Positions 8,298 through 16,885 are shown, counted from the first letter of the stretch. The stretch is DNA of 34,259 nt from Pseudomonadota bacterium (GCA_021795395.1 JAJYPN010000031.1:1-34259); one strand, 5' to 3'. Made by a program: numbers and translations. Notes: a model not told the origin generated them from the sequence alone.

Positions 8298-8835
8298 TCA
8301 TTTAGCCGGTCCATTAGTATCAAGAGACATAAGCGAAACCTCGTAGCGTATTTCCTTCAATTGCGTATCGCCAATAGTGATAAATTTCATCATCGCATCG
8401 TTGGCAATGAACCCGCAGGAAGTATAGAAACTCAGGGCTCTCCTGTTTTCCGATAATACCCATAAAGTTAAACGTTCGAATCCGCGAGATGTTAGTCTTT
8501 TTTTTGGCGGTATCGAGCAAGCCTTTTCCAAAACCGCAGGACCAATATTCTGCTGTTACATAAACAGCTTCTATTTCTCCCACCACAGACGATGCATCGT
8601 CGTCGCGCGATGGGCCGAAAGCAATCCAGCCAATAATTAATCCATTGTGTTCAGCCACCCAGATTTCCGGCGTGCCCAATTTAATTGCGTTTTCCCATGT
8701 CTGCCTCGAAGTATCGACCGATAATCCGGCAAGATATTTCTCCGGCAAAATATTTTTGTAAGCTATACGCCATGTTTCGACATGAATTTCAGCAATTTTT
8801 AGAGTGTTTATGAAATTGGCTGGTCTGATATTCAT
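8298..8835 (-). pseudogene. GNAT-family N-acetyltransferase, frameshifted at an A8 tract
   Basis: The first part, starting MNIRPANFINTLKIAEIHVE, carries a GNAT fold through EIWVAEHNGLIIGWIAFG, EIEAVYV and the acetyl-CoA loop CGFGKGLLDTA. After eight consecutive A residues (T8 at 8498-8505 on the plus strand) the frame is lost. The homologous continuation, RLTSRGFERLTLWVLSENRRA then LSFYTSCGF, runs in another frame to 8298. Removing one A restores a normal 178-residue protein. It may be a true pseudogene, a phase-variable gene, a slippage-rescued gene or a sequencing error. No good ribosome site is seen before ATG 8835; an upstream in-frame ATG at 8883 is possible. Confidence 0.8.
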
Positions 8836-9023
8836 GTGAAATATTAAATCGTTACTTGTTCTTGAAAAAAGAATTTTCAGCATTTGAAAGACGATAACAG
8901 CTTTTTGTTACCGTCCTATTTTGTTTGGATATTATGGCGTTGCAATATTGATCCCTGGTTGTCCGTATCAAGAAAAGCAAGGCTTTTATTGCTTTGTTCC
9001 GCCGTTAACGCCATGCCGACTTC

Positions 9024-9031
9024 GCCGATAA
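9024..9031 (+). promoter_or_regulatory. Candidate sigma-28 (FliA) -10 element upstream of flhB
   Basis: GCCGATAA at 9024-9031 matches the sigma-28 -10 consensus at all eight positions. A weak -35 candidate, TTAA at 9005-9008, lies 15 bases upstream where TAAA is expected. The box is 52 bases before the flhB ATG, and fliA lies in the operon it would drive, so positive feedback is possible. The poor -35 keeps this tentative. Confidence 0.42.
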
Positions 9032-9083
9032 TGAAACTCATGAATCCGTCTTGGATGGGTTGGTTTAACGGGGTGACGGAGCG

Positions 9084-10256
9084 ATGGCTGAAGACAGCGA
9101 TCTTGAAAAAACGGAACAGGCGTCGCTGCAGCGACTGGAGAAAGCCCGCGAGGAAGGCGATGTGCCGCGTTCGCGCGAGTTGGCTACTTTTACGGGCTTG
9201 TTGGCGGCAGGGAGTGCGATCTGGATTTCGGGCGACCGGCTGATTCGTCAACTGGAAGCGAATTTGACTTCGGGTATGAATTTCGATCGTGCGCGGGCGT
9301 TCGATTTTACCTTGCTATATTCCTATCTGGAGCGCGATTTGCGCGATTTGCTGCTGGCTTTCGCGCCGGTGGCGGGCGTTTTGATTCTGGTTGCTGTATT
9401 TTCACCCGCGCTGATCGGCGGCTGGCTATTCAGCGCCAAAGCGCTGACGCCGAATTTTTCCCGTATCAATCCTTTGACCGGTATCGGCAATCTGTTTTCC
9501 ACGCAATCGATCGTGGAACTGGTCAAGGCGATCGCCAAGGCGACGCTGGTCGGCGTCGTCGCCTGGCTGGTGATCATGAAGCAGAAAGAAGCCGTATTGG
9601 GCCTCGGACTGGAGCCCTTGCACGCCGGAGTCGCGCATATGGCGAATCTGCTGTGGATCGCGTATATCTCGATGACCGGGGCATTGGGTTTGATCGTCAT
9701 GATGGACGTGCCTTATCAATTGTGGCATTACTCGAACAAGCTCAAGATGACGCGGCAGGAGTTGCGTCAGGAAGCCAAGGAATCCGACGGCGATCCGCAG
9801 ATCAAGGCCAAGATACGCGCTCAGCAGCGCGAAATGGCCCGGCGGCGGATGATGTCGTCGATTCCGACTGCCGATGTGGTCGTCACCAATCCTACGCATT
9901 ATGCCGTGGCGCTCAAATATGCAGACGGCGCGATGCGTGCGCCTGTCGTCGTCGCCAAGGGTGCAGACGAAGTCGCGGCCAAAATCCGCGAGCTGGCGCT
10001 CGAACACGCCATCCCAATTCTGGAAGCGCCACCGCTGGCGCGGGCCTTGTACCAGCACACGGAACTCGAACACGAAATCCCCGAAGCGCTGTATACCGCC
10101 GTCGCCGAAGTGCTGGCGTATGTATTTCAGTTGCGCATTTACCGCGAGCAAGGCGGCGTCGCGCCGGTTACGCCTGATGAAATCGCTGTGCCGCCCGAGC
10201 TCGATCCTCTGCAGGCAGCGACCGTACTGCAACCCCTTGCCGGAGACCTGGCATGA
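9084..10256 (+). CDS. flhB: Flagellar type III export protein FlhB
   Basis: FlhB is the export-gate switch that changes substrate class from rod/hook to filament. The 390 residues start MAEDSDLEKTEQASLQRLEK. They have four membrane segments up to about residue 210 and the cytoplasmic autocleavage motif N269-P270-T271-H272, exactly the Salmonella position. GGGGTGA about eight bases before the ATG is a good ribosome site. The last four bases ATGA overlap the flhA start. A 119-codon frame at 8884-9243 that overlaps the start is a shadow. The C-terminal tail after FlhBC is longer than in Salmonella. Confidence 0.97.
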   Translation: MAEDSDLEKTEQASLQRLEKAREEGDVPRSRELATFTGLLAAGSAIWISGDRLIRQLEANLTSGMNFDRARAFDFTLLYSYLERDLRDLLLAFAPVAGVLILVAVFSPALIGGWLFSAKALTPNFSRINPLTGIGNLFSTQSIVELVKAIAKATLVGVVAWLVIMKQKEAVLGLGLEPLHAGVAHMANLLWIAYISMTGALGLIVMMDVPYQLWHYSNKLKMTRQELRQEAKESDGDPQIKAKIRAQQREMARRRMMSSIPTADVVVTNPTHYAVALKYADGAMRAPVVVAKGADEVAAKIRELALEHAIPILEAPPLARALYQHTELEHEIPEALYTAVAEVLAYVFQLRIYREQGGVAPVTPDEIAVPPELDPLQAATVLQPLAGDLA

Positions 10257-12331
10257 ACGGATTTAAATTGCCGGCCTGGCTGTCGGTGCCGAATGGCGCC
10301 ATTTTAGTCGCACCGTTTATCATCATCGTCATGCTGTCGATGATGGTGCTGCCTTTGCCGCCGTTTATTCTCGATATTTTCTTCAGTTTCAATATCGCCT
10401 TGGCGATCATCGTTCTGCTGACCAGCCTGTATACCGTCAAGCCGCTGGATTTCATTGCTTTCCCTACCGTATTGCTGGTGAGCACGATGCTGCGCCTGTC
10501 GCTCAACGTCGCCTCGACCCGGGTAGTGCTGACTGAAGGCCACACCGGTCCCGATGCGGCGGGCAAGGTGATCGAGGCGTTCGGGCACTTTCTGATCGGC
10601 GGTAATTACGCTGTCGGTATCGTGGTGTTTATCATATTGACTATCATCAATTTCATGGTGGTCACCAAAGGCGCCGGCCGGATCGCCGAAGTCGGCGCAC
10701 GGTTTACCCTCGATGCGATGCCGGGCAAACAGATGGCGATCGACGCCGATCTGAATGCCGGGCTGATCGGCGAACAGGAAGCGCGGCTGCGGCGTACCGA
10801 GGTCGCGCAGGAAGCCGAATTTTACGGCGCGATGGACGGCGCGAGCAAGTACGTGCGGGGCGATGCGGTCGCGGGCATCATGGTCACGATCATCAATATC
10901 GTCGGCGGCCTGATCGTCGGCATGGCGCAGCACGATCTCAGCTTCAATGTCGCGATCAAGGATTACACGCTGCTGGCCATCGGCGACGGTCTGGTGGCGC
11001 AAATCCCTTCGCTGATCATTTCCACCGCGGCCGGTATCGTGGTGTCGCGCGTAGCCAGCGAGCAGGATATCGGCGCTCAATTGCTCAATCAGTTGTTCGC
11101 CAAGCCGGGGGTATTGTATATCGCTGCCGGTATCGTCGGCGGCATGGGCATCATTCCGGGCATGCCGCATACAGCGTTCGGCATACTGGCTGCCGTTCTG
11201 GCAGGAGGCGCTTTTGTGCTGACGCAGAAAGCGAAACTGGCTGCGACTGCGCCTTTACCGGCACCTGCGGCCGCGCCGGCGGAAGAAGAGGCCAGCTGGC
11301 GCGATATCATTCCGGTCGATACGCTGGGACTGGAAGTGGGATATCGGCTCATACCGCTGGTCGATAAGGCGCAAAGCGGCGATCTGTTGAAGCGGATCAA
11401 GGGGATACGCAAGAAATTCGCGCAGGAAATCGGGTTTTTGCCGCCCTCGGTGCACATCCGCGACAATCTGGAGCTCAAGCCTTCCGGTTACCGCATCACC
11501 TTGAAAGATGTGGAAATCGGCAGCGGCGAAGCGCATTTCGGTCAGTTTCTCGCTATCAACCCTGGCGTGGTCAGCGGCACTTTGCCCGGTATCGCTACGA
11601 CCGATCCCGCGTTCGGCCTGCCTGCCGTGTGGATCGATGCCAGCCTGCGCGACCAGGCGCAGACGATGGGTTACACGGTAGTGGATTCCAGTACCGTGAT
11701 CGCTACTCATCTCAATCATCTGATTACCGAACATGCCGCCGAACTACTGGGCCGGGTCGAAGTGCAGCAGTTGCTCGATCATCTGGCGACCGAATCGCCC
11801 AAGCTGGTCGAAGATCTGGTGCCCAAGGTCATGACTCTGTCGGCCTTGCAAAAGGTATTGCAGAATTTATTGAGCGAGGGCGTGCATATCCGCGATATGC
11901 GCACCGTGATCGAAACCCTGTCGGAACACGCGCCGCGGATTCAGGATACCAACGAATTGACGGCACTGGTGCGGATTGCGCTGGGTCGCGCCATCGTGCA
12001 GCAAATCTATCCGGGTGCTACAGAATTATCGGTGATGGCGCTGGATAACAAACTGGAGCGCCTGCTGCTGCAAGCCATCCAGGCGAGCGGACCGGATCAG
12101 GCAGGAATGGAGCCCGGCTTGGCCGATGCGCTGGCGACCCAGGCCGACGCAGCGACGCGGCAGCAGGAAAAAATGGGTTTGCCGCCGGTATTGCTGGTGC
12201 CGCATTCCTTGCGCGTATTGCTGGCACGGTTTTTACATCGCGCAATTCCGCAATTAAAAGTATTGTCGCATTCGGAAATCCCGGATTCCAAAACGATCAG
12301 GGTGACTAATTTGGTAGGGGGACAGGCATGA
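10253..12331 (+). CDS. flhA: Flagellar type III export protein FlhA
   Basis: FlhA is the proton-driven ring of the flagellar export gate. The protein has the normal length of 692 residues. Membrane segments fill residues 15-310, interrupted by the conserved FHIPEP cytoplasmic loop (RIAEVGARFTLDAMPGKQ and MAIDADL, residues 143-166). A variable Ala/Pro linker near residues 325-345 leads to the soluble C-terminal domain that docks export substrates. The gene overlaps both flhB and flhF by four bases, giving a tightly coupled operon. Confidence 0.97.
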   Translation: MNGFKLPAWLSVPNGAILVAPFIIIVMLSMMVLPLPPFILDIFFSFNIALAIIVLLTSLYTVKPLDFIAFPTVLLVSTMLRLSLNVASTRVVLTEGHTGPDAAGKVIEAFGHFLIGGNYAVGIVVFIILTIINFMVVTKGAGRIAEVGARFTLDAMPGKQMAIDADLNAGLIGEQEARLRRTEVAQEAEFYGAMDGASKYVRGDAVAGIMVTIINIVGGLIVGMAQHDLSFNVAIKDYTLLAIGDGLVAQIPSLIISTAAGIVVSRVASEQDIGAQLLNQLFAKPGVLYIAAGIVGGMGIIPGMPHTAFGILAAVLAGGAFVLTQKAKLAATAPLPAPAAAPAEEEASWRDIIPVDTLGLEVGYRLIPLVDKAQSGDLLKRIKGIRKKFAQEIGFLPPSVHIRDNLELKPSGYRITLKDVEIGSGEAHFGQFLAINPGVVSGTLPGIATTDPAFGLPAVWIDASLRDQAQTMGYTVVDSSTVIATHLNHLITEHAAELLGRVEVQQLLDHLATESPKLVEDLVPKVMTLSALQKVLQNLLSEGVHIRDMRTVIETLSEHAPRIQDTNELTALVRIALGRAIVQQIYPGATELSVMALDNKLERLLLQAIQASGPDQAGMEPGLADALATQADAATRQQEKMGLPPVLLVPHSLRVLLARFLHRAIPQLKVLSHSEIPDSKTIRVTNLVGGQA

Positions 12332-13626
12332 ACGTACAAAAATTTATAGCGAACAGCGCACGCGAAGCATTACGGCAAGTGCGCGATACATTGGGGGCGG
12401 ATGCAGTGATTTTATCCAATCGCAGCGTCCCAGGCGGAGTGGAAATCGTCGCGCTGGCGAGCGAAGATATTGCCTCGCTGGTCAGCCCTGCAGCAGTAAG
12501 GGAAGCCGAACCGCTGCCCGACTTGATGGCGTTTGCGCCGTCGGCGCCCGGCAGGGCGGCCAAACGGCGCAATCAGGCAGCCGATCTCGCCGAAGTGGTG
12601 CAGACGGCGGCTCCGGCTCAGATTCCTGCCGCATCGAGTGCCCCGCAAGCTGCGGCCGAACTGACCGATGTCATGCAGGAAATCCGCGACATGCGTAACA
12701 TGCTGGAAATGCAGTTGAGCGAAATCGCCTGGGGTGCAACACAGAACCGGCAACCGCATCGTTCAGCCATCATGCGCGAACTGCTTTCTGCCGGATTCAC
12801 TCCCAGTCTGTCGCGGCATCTGACCGAGAATCTGCCCGAGGTCAAAACTCTGCAAGAAGGTGTGTCCTGGGTGAAAACCGTGCTGTCGCGCAACCTGCTC
12901 GTCAAGGACAACGAAAACGAAATTCTGGAAAAGGGCGGCGTCTTTGCGCTGGTCGGGCCGACCGGCGTCGGCAAGACCACAACTACGGCAAAACTGGCCG
13001 CGCGCTGTGTGATGCGGCACGGCGCCAGCAAGCTGGCTCTGATCACGACTGACGGCTATCGTATCGGCGGCCATGAACAACTGCGCATCTACGGTAAAAT
13101 TCTGGGAGTGATGGTGCATTCGGTGAAAGACGAAAGCGATTTGCGCATCGCGCTGGAAGAACTGAAAAACAAGCATACCGTGCTTATCGATACGGTCGGG
13201 ATGAACCAGCGCGATCAAATGGTGGCGGAGCAGGTGGCGATGCTGTCGGGGGCGGGCACACCGGTCAAACGCCTGTTATGCCTGAATGCGACGTCTACCG
13301 GCGAGACCCTGACCGAAGTGGTGCGTGCCTATCAGGGGGCAGGGCTTGCCGGATGCATCATCACCAAGCTCGACGAAGCCGCGACCATGGGCAATGTGAT
13401 CGACGTGATCATCCGCCACAAACTGGCTCTGTATTATGCCGCCAACGGTCAGCGGGTTCCGGAAGACCTGCATTTGATGAATCGAGAGTTGCTGATCGAT
13501 CGCGCTTTCCGGCAGAAACGCGAAACACCGGGATTCCAGCTGCAGGACGACGAGCTGGCGCTGGTGGTGTCGGGTGCAGCACGCGTATCCAGGGACTATA
13601 CTTTGCGTGAGGTGAATTTTGGCTAA
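12328..13626 (+). CDS. flhF: Flagellar placement GTPase FlhF
   Basis: FlhF is an SRP-type GTPase that sets the site of polar flagellum assembly. It begins MNVQKFIANSAREALRQVRD, the usual B domain. A variable Ala-rich linker follows (residues 55-110), then an N domain and the G domain with the P-loop GPTGVGKTTTT at residues 210-220. Also present are TTDGYRIGGHEQLRIYG, the G3 segment LIDTVGMNQRD, and TKLDEA as the G4 motif. At 432 residues it has family length. Pairing with flhG suggests a polar flagellum with number control. Confidence 0.96.
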   Translation: MNVQKFIANSAREALRQVRDTLGADAVILSNRSVPGGVEIVALASEDIASLVSPAAVREAEPLPDLMAFAPSAPGRAAKRRNQAADLAEVVQTAAPAQIPAASSAPQAAAELTDVMQEIRDMRNMLEMQLSEIAWGATQNRQPHRSAIMRELLSAGFTPSLSRHLTENLPEVKTLQEGVSWVKTVLSRNLLVKDNENEILEKGGVFALVGPTGVGKTTTTAKLAARCVMRHGASKLALITTDGYRIGGHEQLRIYGKILGVMVHSVKDESDLRIALEELKNKHTVLIDTVGMNQRDQMVAEQVAMLSGAGTPVKRLLCLNATSTGETLTEVVRAYQGAGLAGCIITKLDEAATMGNVIDVIIRHKLALYYAANGQRVPEDLHLMNRELLIDRAFRQKRETPGFQLQDDELALVVSGAARVSRDYTLREVNFG

Positions 13627-14419
13627 CTTCAGTCTGGATCAGGCGGAAGGCTTGCGGCGCATGCTGTCGGAGCCCAAACCGCGCGTAGTGACCGTATTGT
13701 CTACGCAGGGCGCGGCCGAAAAAAATGCCATGCTGACGAATTTGACCGCTACGCTGGTGCAAATGGGCAGCGATACGGTGCTGGTCGATGGCCGCCGTAC
13801 GAATGGCGTCGGCGTGCATTTGAAAATGCAGCGCAAACAGGGGTTGCTGGAAGTCGCCCGCCATCAATGTGCGCTGAACGACGTCGTCCAGACTTTGCCG
13901 CAAGGCTACAGTGTCGTCGCGATGAGCGGCGAGCGGACGGCCAGCGTACGCGACGACGAAACGGAAAATCAGCGTTTATCCAGAGTTTTTTCGGTATTGG
14001 CGCAGCAATACGGCATGATGCTGGTGGACGGCGAACTGGACAACGAAGACCGGCTGGCGGCGTCTGCGCTGGATGATGGGGCAATCATTATCCATCTGAC
14101 GGCAGGCGCGGAATCGATCAAGAGCGCGTATTGTCTGATCAAGCGTCTTGGCGGCGTATTGGGGCGTCGCTCGTTCGGAATTCTGGTAACGCAGTGCCAG
14201 GAGGCGCAAGGAAGGCTGGTTTATGCTAATCTTGCGCAAACGGCAAACCGGTATCTGGCGGTTTCATTGCATTTCATGGGGTCTATTCCTGCCGATGATC
14301 ATTTGAGCCGTGCGGCAAGACTCGGCCGTTCGGTAATTGAAGCATTTCCCCTGGCGCTGGCATCGGCGGCATTCAGGCGAATTGCAGGACAACTGGACCA
14401 AGGGCTCGTTAATGAATAA
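13619..14419 (+). CDS. flhG: Flagellar number regulator FlhG (MinD-like), degenerate P-loop
   Basis: FlhG/FleN is normally a MinD-type ATPase that limits flagellar number and activates FlhF. I use TTG 13619 as start because it keeps the N-terminal SLDQAEGLRR helix, the family's FlhF-activating element; it overlaps flhF by eight bases. The P-loop, usually SGKGGVGKT, reads STQGAAEKN at residues 28-36. The signature lysine and most glycines are lost, but the main lysine K35 remains. The VLVDGR and MMLVDGEL strands keep an aspartate each. ATP use is therefore doubtful. The final codons and stop (GLVNE-TAA) are supplied by the inverted-repeat element that follows. Confidence 0.87.
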   Translation: MANFSLDQAEGLRRMLSEPKPRVVTVLSTQGAAEKNAMLTNLTATLVQMGSDTVLVDGRRTNGVGVHLKMQRKQGLLEVARHQCALNDVVQTLPQGYSVVAMSGERTASVRDDETENQRLSRVFSVLAQQYGMMLVDGELDNEDRLAASALDDGAIIIHLTAGAESIKSAYCLIKRLGGVLGRRSFGILVTQCQEAQGRLVYANLAQTANRYLAVSLHFMGSIPADDHLSRAARLGRSVIEAFPLALASAAFRRIAGQLDQGLVNE

Positions 14420-14667
14420 CTTGAACAAACGTTACTGCGTCGTCGCGATGGATGCAAGGCGTGAAGCGCAGCGAATGGTTATTCCATTCGCAAGCTTTGC
14501 AACGCCGCAGACGCGCGACGACGCAGTAACCCTCCGGGCTGGGGTTGTTTTGGGCGCATACCGGGGTTGCAAGCCGCTTGTTGTGAATGACCACCGCGCG
14601 TCCTGCGCCTTGGTCTGCACCCAAATCAACCCTAGCGTATGTTCATGTTATTTATTAGCGAGCCCTT
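14400..14667. repeat. 268-bp terminal-inverted-repeat element (MITE-like, forked fold)
   Basis: The ends 14400-14427 and 14640-14667 are inverted repeats of each other, identical at 25 of 28 positions, and begin AAGGGCTCG. Inside lie two side-by-side hairpins. One is a perfect 17-bp stem (14431-14447 with 14514-14530) whose tip has a second 8-bp stem (14471-14478 with 14484-14491). The other is a 20-bp stem with 17 matches (14539-14558 with 14616-14635). The whole element can fold as a three-way fork. It encodes no transposase. A 92-codon frame (14412-14690) crossing it is probably incidental. No clear target duplication was seen. Confidence 0.75.
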
Positions 14668-14676
14668 ATCCTAGAC

Positions 14677-15408
14677 ATGTACACGGTTAACGGAAAATCT
14701 GACAAAAATCAATTGCTAACTGAGCATGCGCCGCTCGTGAAACGTCTGGCGTACCAGCTCAAGGCGAAACTGCCTCCCAGCGTGGAAGTCGACGATTTGA
14801 TCCAGGCCGGCATGATAGGTTTGCTGGATGCCGTTAACCGTTACGAAGATACCCATGGTGCGCAATTCGAAACCTATGCCATACAACGGATACGCGGCTC
14901 CATGCTCGACGAATTGCGCACTACCGATTGGCTGCCGCGCAATCTGCGGCAGAACATGCGCAGGATCGAGGCCGCCATTTCGGCATTGCAGCAAAGTCTG
15001 GGACGTATGCCGAATGAAACCGAGATAGCGCGCTCGCTGAAAATTTCCCTGGAGGAATATCAGGACATGCTCACCGAAGGCAGCGGTCATCAATTGGTAT
15101 ATTATGAAGATTATCACGACGATGACGATCACGATAACTTTCTCGATCGATATTGCTCGGATATTTCGGGCGATCCGCTGGCGGGTTTGTTGGATGAAGG
15201 ATTCAAATCCGCCTTGATCGGGGCGATAGAGGACTTGCCCGAACGCGAAAAAATCCTGATGGGCTTGTATTACGAACAGGAAATGAATCTCAAGGAGATC
15301 GGCGCCGTCATGGGCGTTTCCGAATCACGCGTTTGCCAGTTGCATAGCCAGGCCATAGCACGCGTCCGGGCCAATTTGAGGGGCCAATTGTGGACTGGAG
15401 CAGCCTGA
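14677..15408 (+). CDS. fliA: Flagellar sigma factor sigma-28 (FliA)
   Basis: FliA directs RNA polymerase to late flagellar genes. The 243 residues begin MYTVNGKSDKNQLLTEHAPL as in relatives. They show sigma region 2 (VEVDDLIQAGMIGLLDAVNR), region 3 (NETEIARSLKISLEEYQDML) and the region 4 helix-turn-helix (LKEIGAVMGVSESRVCQL). An acidic EDYHDDDDHDNF stretch links regions 3 and 4. The ATG lies ten bases after the inverted-repeat element and has no clear Shine-Dalgarno sequence. The 3' end overlaps motC by 19 bases. Confidence 0.96.
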   Translation: MYTVNGKSDKNQLLTEHAPLVKRLAYQLKAKLPPSVEVDDLIQAGMIGLLDAVNRYEDTHGAQFETYAIQRIRGSMLDELRTTDWLPRNLRQNMRRIEAAISALQQSLGRMPNETEIARSLKISLEEYQDMLTEGSGHQLVYYEDYHDDDDHDNFLDRYCSDISGDPLAGLLDEGFKSALIGAIEDLPEREKILMGLYYEQEMNLKEIGAVMGVSESRVCQLHSQAIARVRANLRGQLWTGAA

Positions 15409-16130
15409 TCGGCCTGGTGCTGGCGTTTGCCGGCATCCTCACCGCAGACAAACTGGACGGCGGACGTTTGAGTTCCCTGTTCCAGCCGGCGGCATTTGTA
15501 ATCGTAATGGTCGGTACTCTGGGCGCGGTACTGCTGCAAACGCATACGCCGGTATTCCTGCGCGGCGTCAGGATGTTGCGCTGGGTATTCCAGCCGCCGC
15601 AGGATAAACGCCGCGGCGTCATTCAGGACGTCATGACGTGGAGCCTGAGCGCCCGGCGCGAAGGGCTGCTGAGCCTGGAACCGCACATGCGCGCAAGTCG
15701 GGACACCTTTACGGTAAAAGGCTTGCGGCTGATCATCGACGGGATTGAGCTGGTGAAGCTGCGGGAAATCCTCGACGCGGAAATCAATGCCTACGAGGCC
15801 GAGCAGCGTCAGGCGCTTAAAATCTGGGAAGCGGCTGGCGGATATTCGCCTACCATCGGTATCCTGGGCGCGGTACTCGGCTTGATACAAGTGATGGAGC
15901 ATTTGTCCGATCCGACCAAACTAGGCGGCGGCATAGCTGTCGCTTTCGTCGCGACGATCTACGGTGTGGGCTTCGCCAACCTGATTTTTCTGCCGATTTC
16001 GAACCGGCTCAAAATGATCGTCGCCCAGTTGGTGAACCAGCATGAAATGATGGCGGAAGGTTTGCTGGCCATCGCCAGCGGCGAAAATTCGCGCATCATC
16101 GAAGAACGCCTGACGGCCTATCTGAGATAA
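15390..16130 (+). CDS. motC: Flagellar stator protein of the MotA/MotC family
   Basis: This inner-membrane stator subunit forms the ion channel with MotD and drives flagellar rotation. The 246 residues contain four membrane segments (near 5-20, 30-50, 145-170 and 180-200). They also hold the cytoplasmic loop with EGLLSLEPHMRASRDTFTVK and the conserved GGYSPTIGILGAVLGLIQVM. The start is GTG 15390, inside fliA, giving MDWSSLIGLVLAFAGILTAD. The gene context after fliA and before an OmpA-domain gene fits the MotC/MotD naming used in betaproteobacteria and pseudomonads. Confidence 0.93.
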   Translation: MDWSSLIGLVLAFAGILTADKLDGGRLSSLFQPAAFVIVMVGTLGAVLLQTHTPVFLRGVRMLRWVFQPPQDKRRGVIQDVMTWSLSARREGLLSLEPHMRASRDTFTVKGLRLIIDGIELVKLREILDAEINAYEAEQRQALKIWEAAGGYSPTIGILGAVLGLIQVMEHLSDPTKLGGGIAVAFVATIYGVGFANLIFLPISNRLKMIVAQLVNQHEMMAEGLLAIASGENSRIIEERLTAYLR

Positions 16131-16135
16131 CGATC

Positions 16136-16885
16136 TTGGCTCGCAAACCTTATGTCGAAGAACACGATAATCCCGATCGCTGGCTGGTGTCGTACGCCGA
16201 CTTCATAACGCTGCTGTTCGCATTTTTTGTCGTGATGTACGCAATCTCGGCGGTGAACGAAGGCAAATATAAAGTGCTGTCCAACGCCTTGGGCAACGCC
16301 TTTGGCCATTCCGCAGTAGTGCCGAATAAAATCAGGGAAAATCGCAGTATTTCCGTGTCGCCCAAGACCAGCGTGGTCGGCGTGATACGCCAGGAGCATA
16401 CGCAGATGACCCAGATCGCCAAAACACTGCTGCAAATTCTCGCCCCGCTGGTCAATACGGGCGAGGTGCGGGTCACGCAAACGTCGCGCGGCGTCAATGT
16501 TGAAATCAACGCCAGCCTGCTGTTTGCAACCGGCGACGCTCAACTGACCGACGTTTCCGTCAAGGCATTGCACGCCATTGCGCTCGTACTCAAAGACCAG
16601 CGCAACAACCTGGAAATCGACGGCTATACCGATAACGTCCCGATCAATACACCGCAATTCCCTTCCAACTGGGAGTTATCGGCAGACCGAGCCAGCAGCG
16701 TCGCCCGCCAGTTCGTCGCCGACGGCATAGCCGGCGACCGCTTGAAAGTGGTCGGCTACGGTTCCAATAAACCCATTCTTCCTAACGATACCGCCGCCGG
16801 TCGCGCCAGAAACCGGCGGGTGGAACTGGTGATACTGTCCAACCTCCCACAGCCGGAAAAAAATATTGCTTTTTCCGGGAATTAG
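16136..16885 (+). CDS. motD: Flagellar stator protein of the MotB/MotD family
   Basis: MotD anchors the stator to peptidoglycan. The 249 residues start with a basic segment, then one membrane helix (YADFITLLFAFFVVMYAIS) carrying the proton-binding aspartate D22. A linker follows, then an OmpA-type peptidoglycan domain with IDGYTDNVPI, NWELSADRA and GYGSNKPI. I use TTG 16136, five bases after the motC stop, because it gives the normal MARKPYVEEHDNPDRWLVSY opening; no ATG lies before the helix. The last codons contain a 9-bp palindrome (16853-16861 with 16870-16878, CCGGAAAAA/TTTTTCCGG) that might act as a weak terminator. Confidence 0.93.
   Translation: MARKPYVEEHDNPDRWLVSYADFITLLFAFFVVMYAISAVNEGKYKVLSNALGNAFGHSAVVPNKIRENRSISVSPKTSVVGVIRQEHTQMTQIAKTLLQILAPLVNTGEVRVTQTSRGVNVEINASLLFATGDAQLTDVSVKALHAIALVLKDQRNNLEIDGYTDNVPINTPQFPSNWELSADRASSVARQFVADGIAGDRLKVVGYGSNKPILPNDTAAGRARNRRVELVILSNLPQPEKNIAFSGN

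Noticed and set aside
8884-9243. 119-codon frame before and into flhB
   Set aside because: It overlaps the conserved flhB N-terminus and has no domain; flhB has its own ribosome site at ATG 9084.
14412-14690. 92-codon frame through the inverted-repeat element
   Set aside because: The sequence is explained by nested inverted repeats; there is no ribosome site of its own and it runs into fliA. It could be revisited if homologues prove conserved as protein.
16853-16878. CCGGAAAAA/TTTTTCCGG palindrome as terminator of the motor operon
   Set aside because: It lies inside the motD coding end and its stem is AT-rich, so terminator function is weakly supported; mentioned only within the motD entry.
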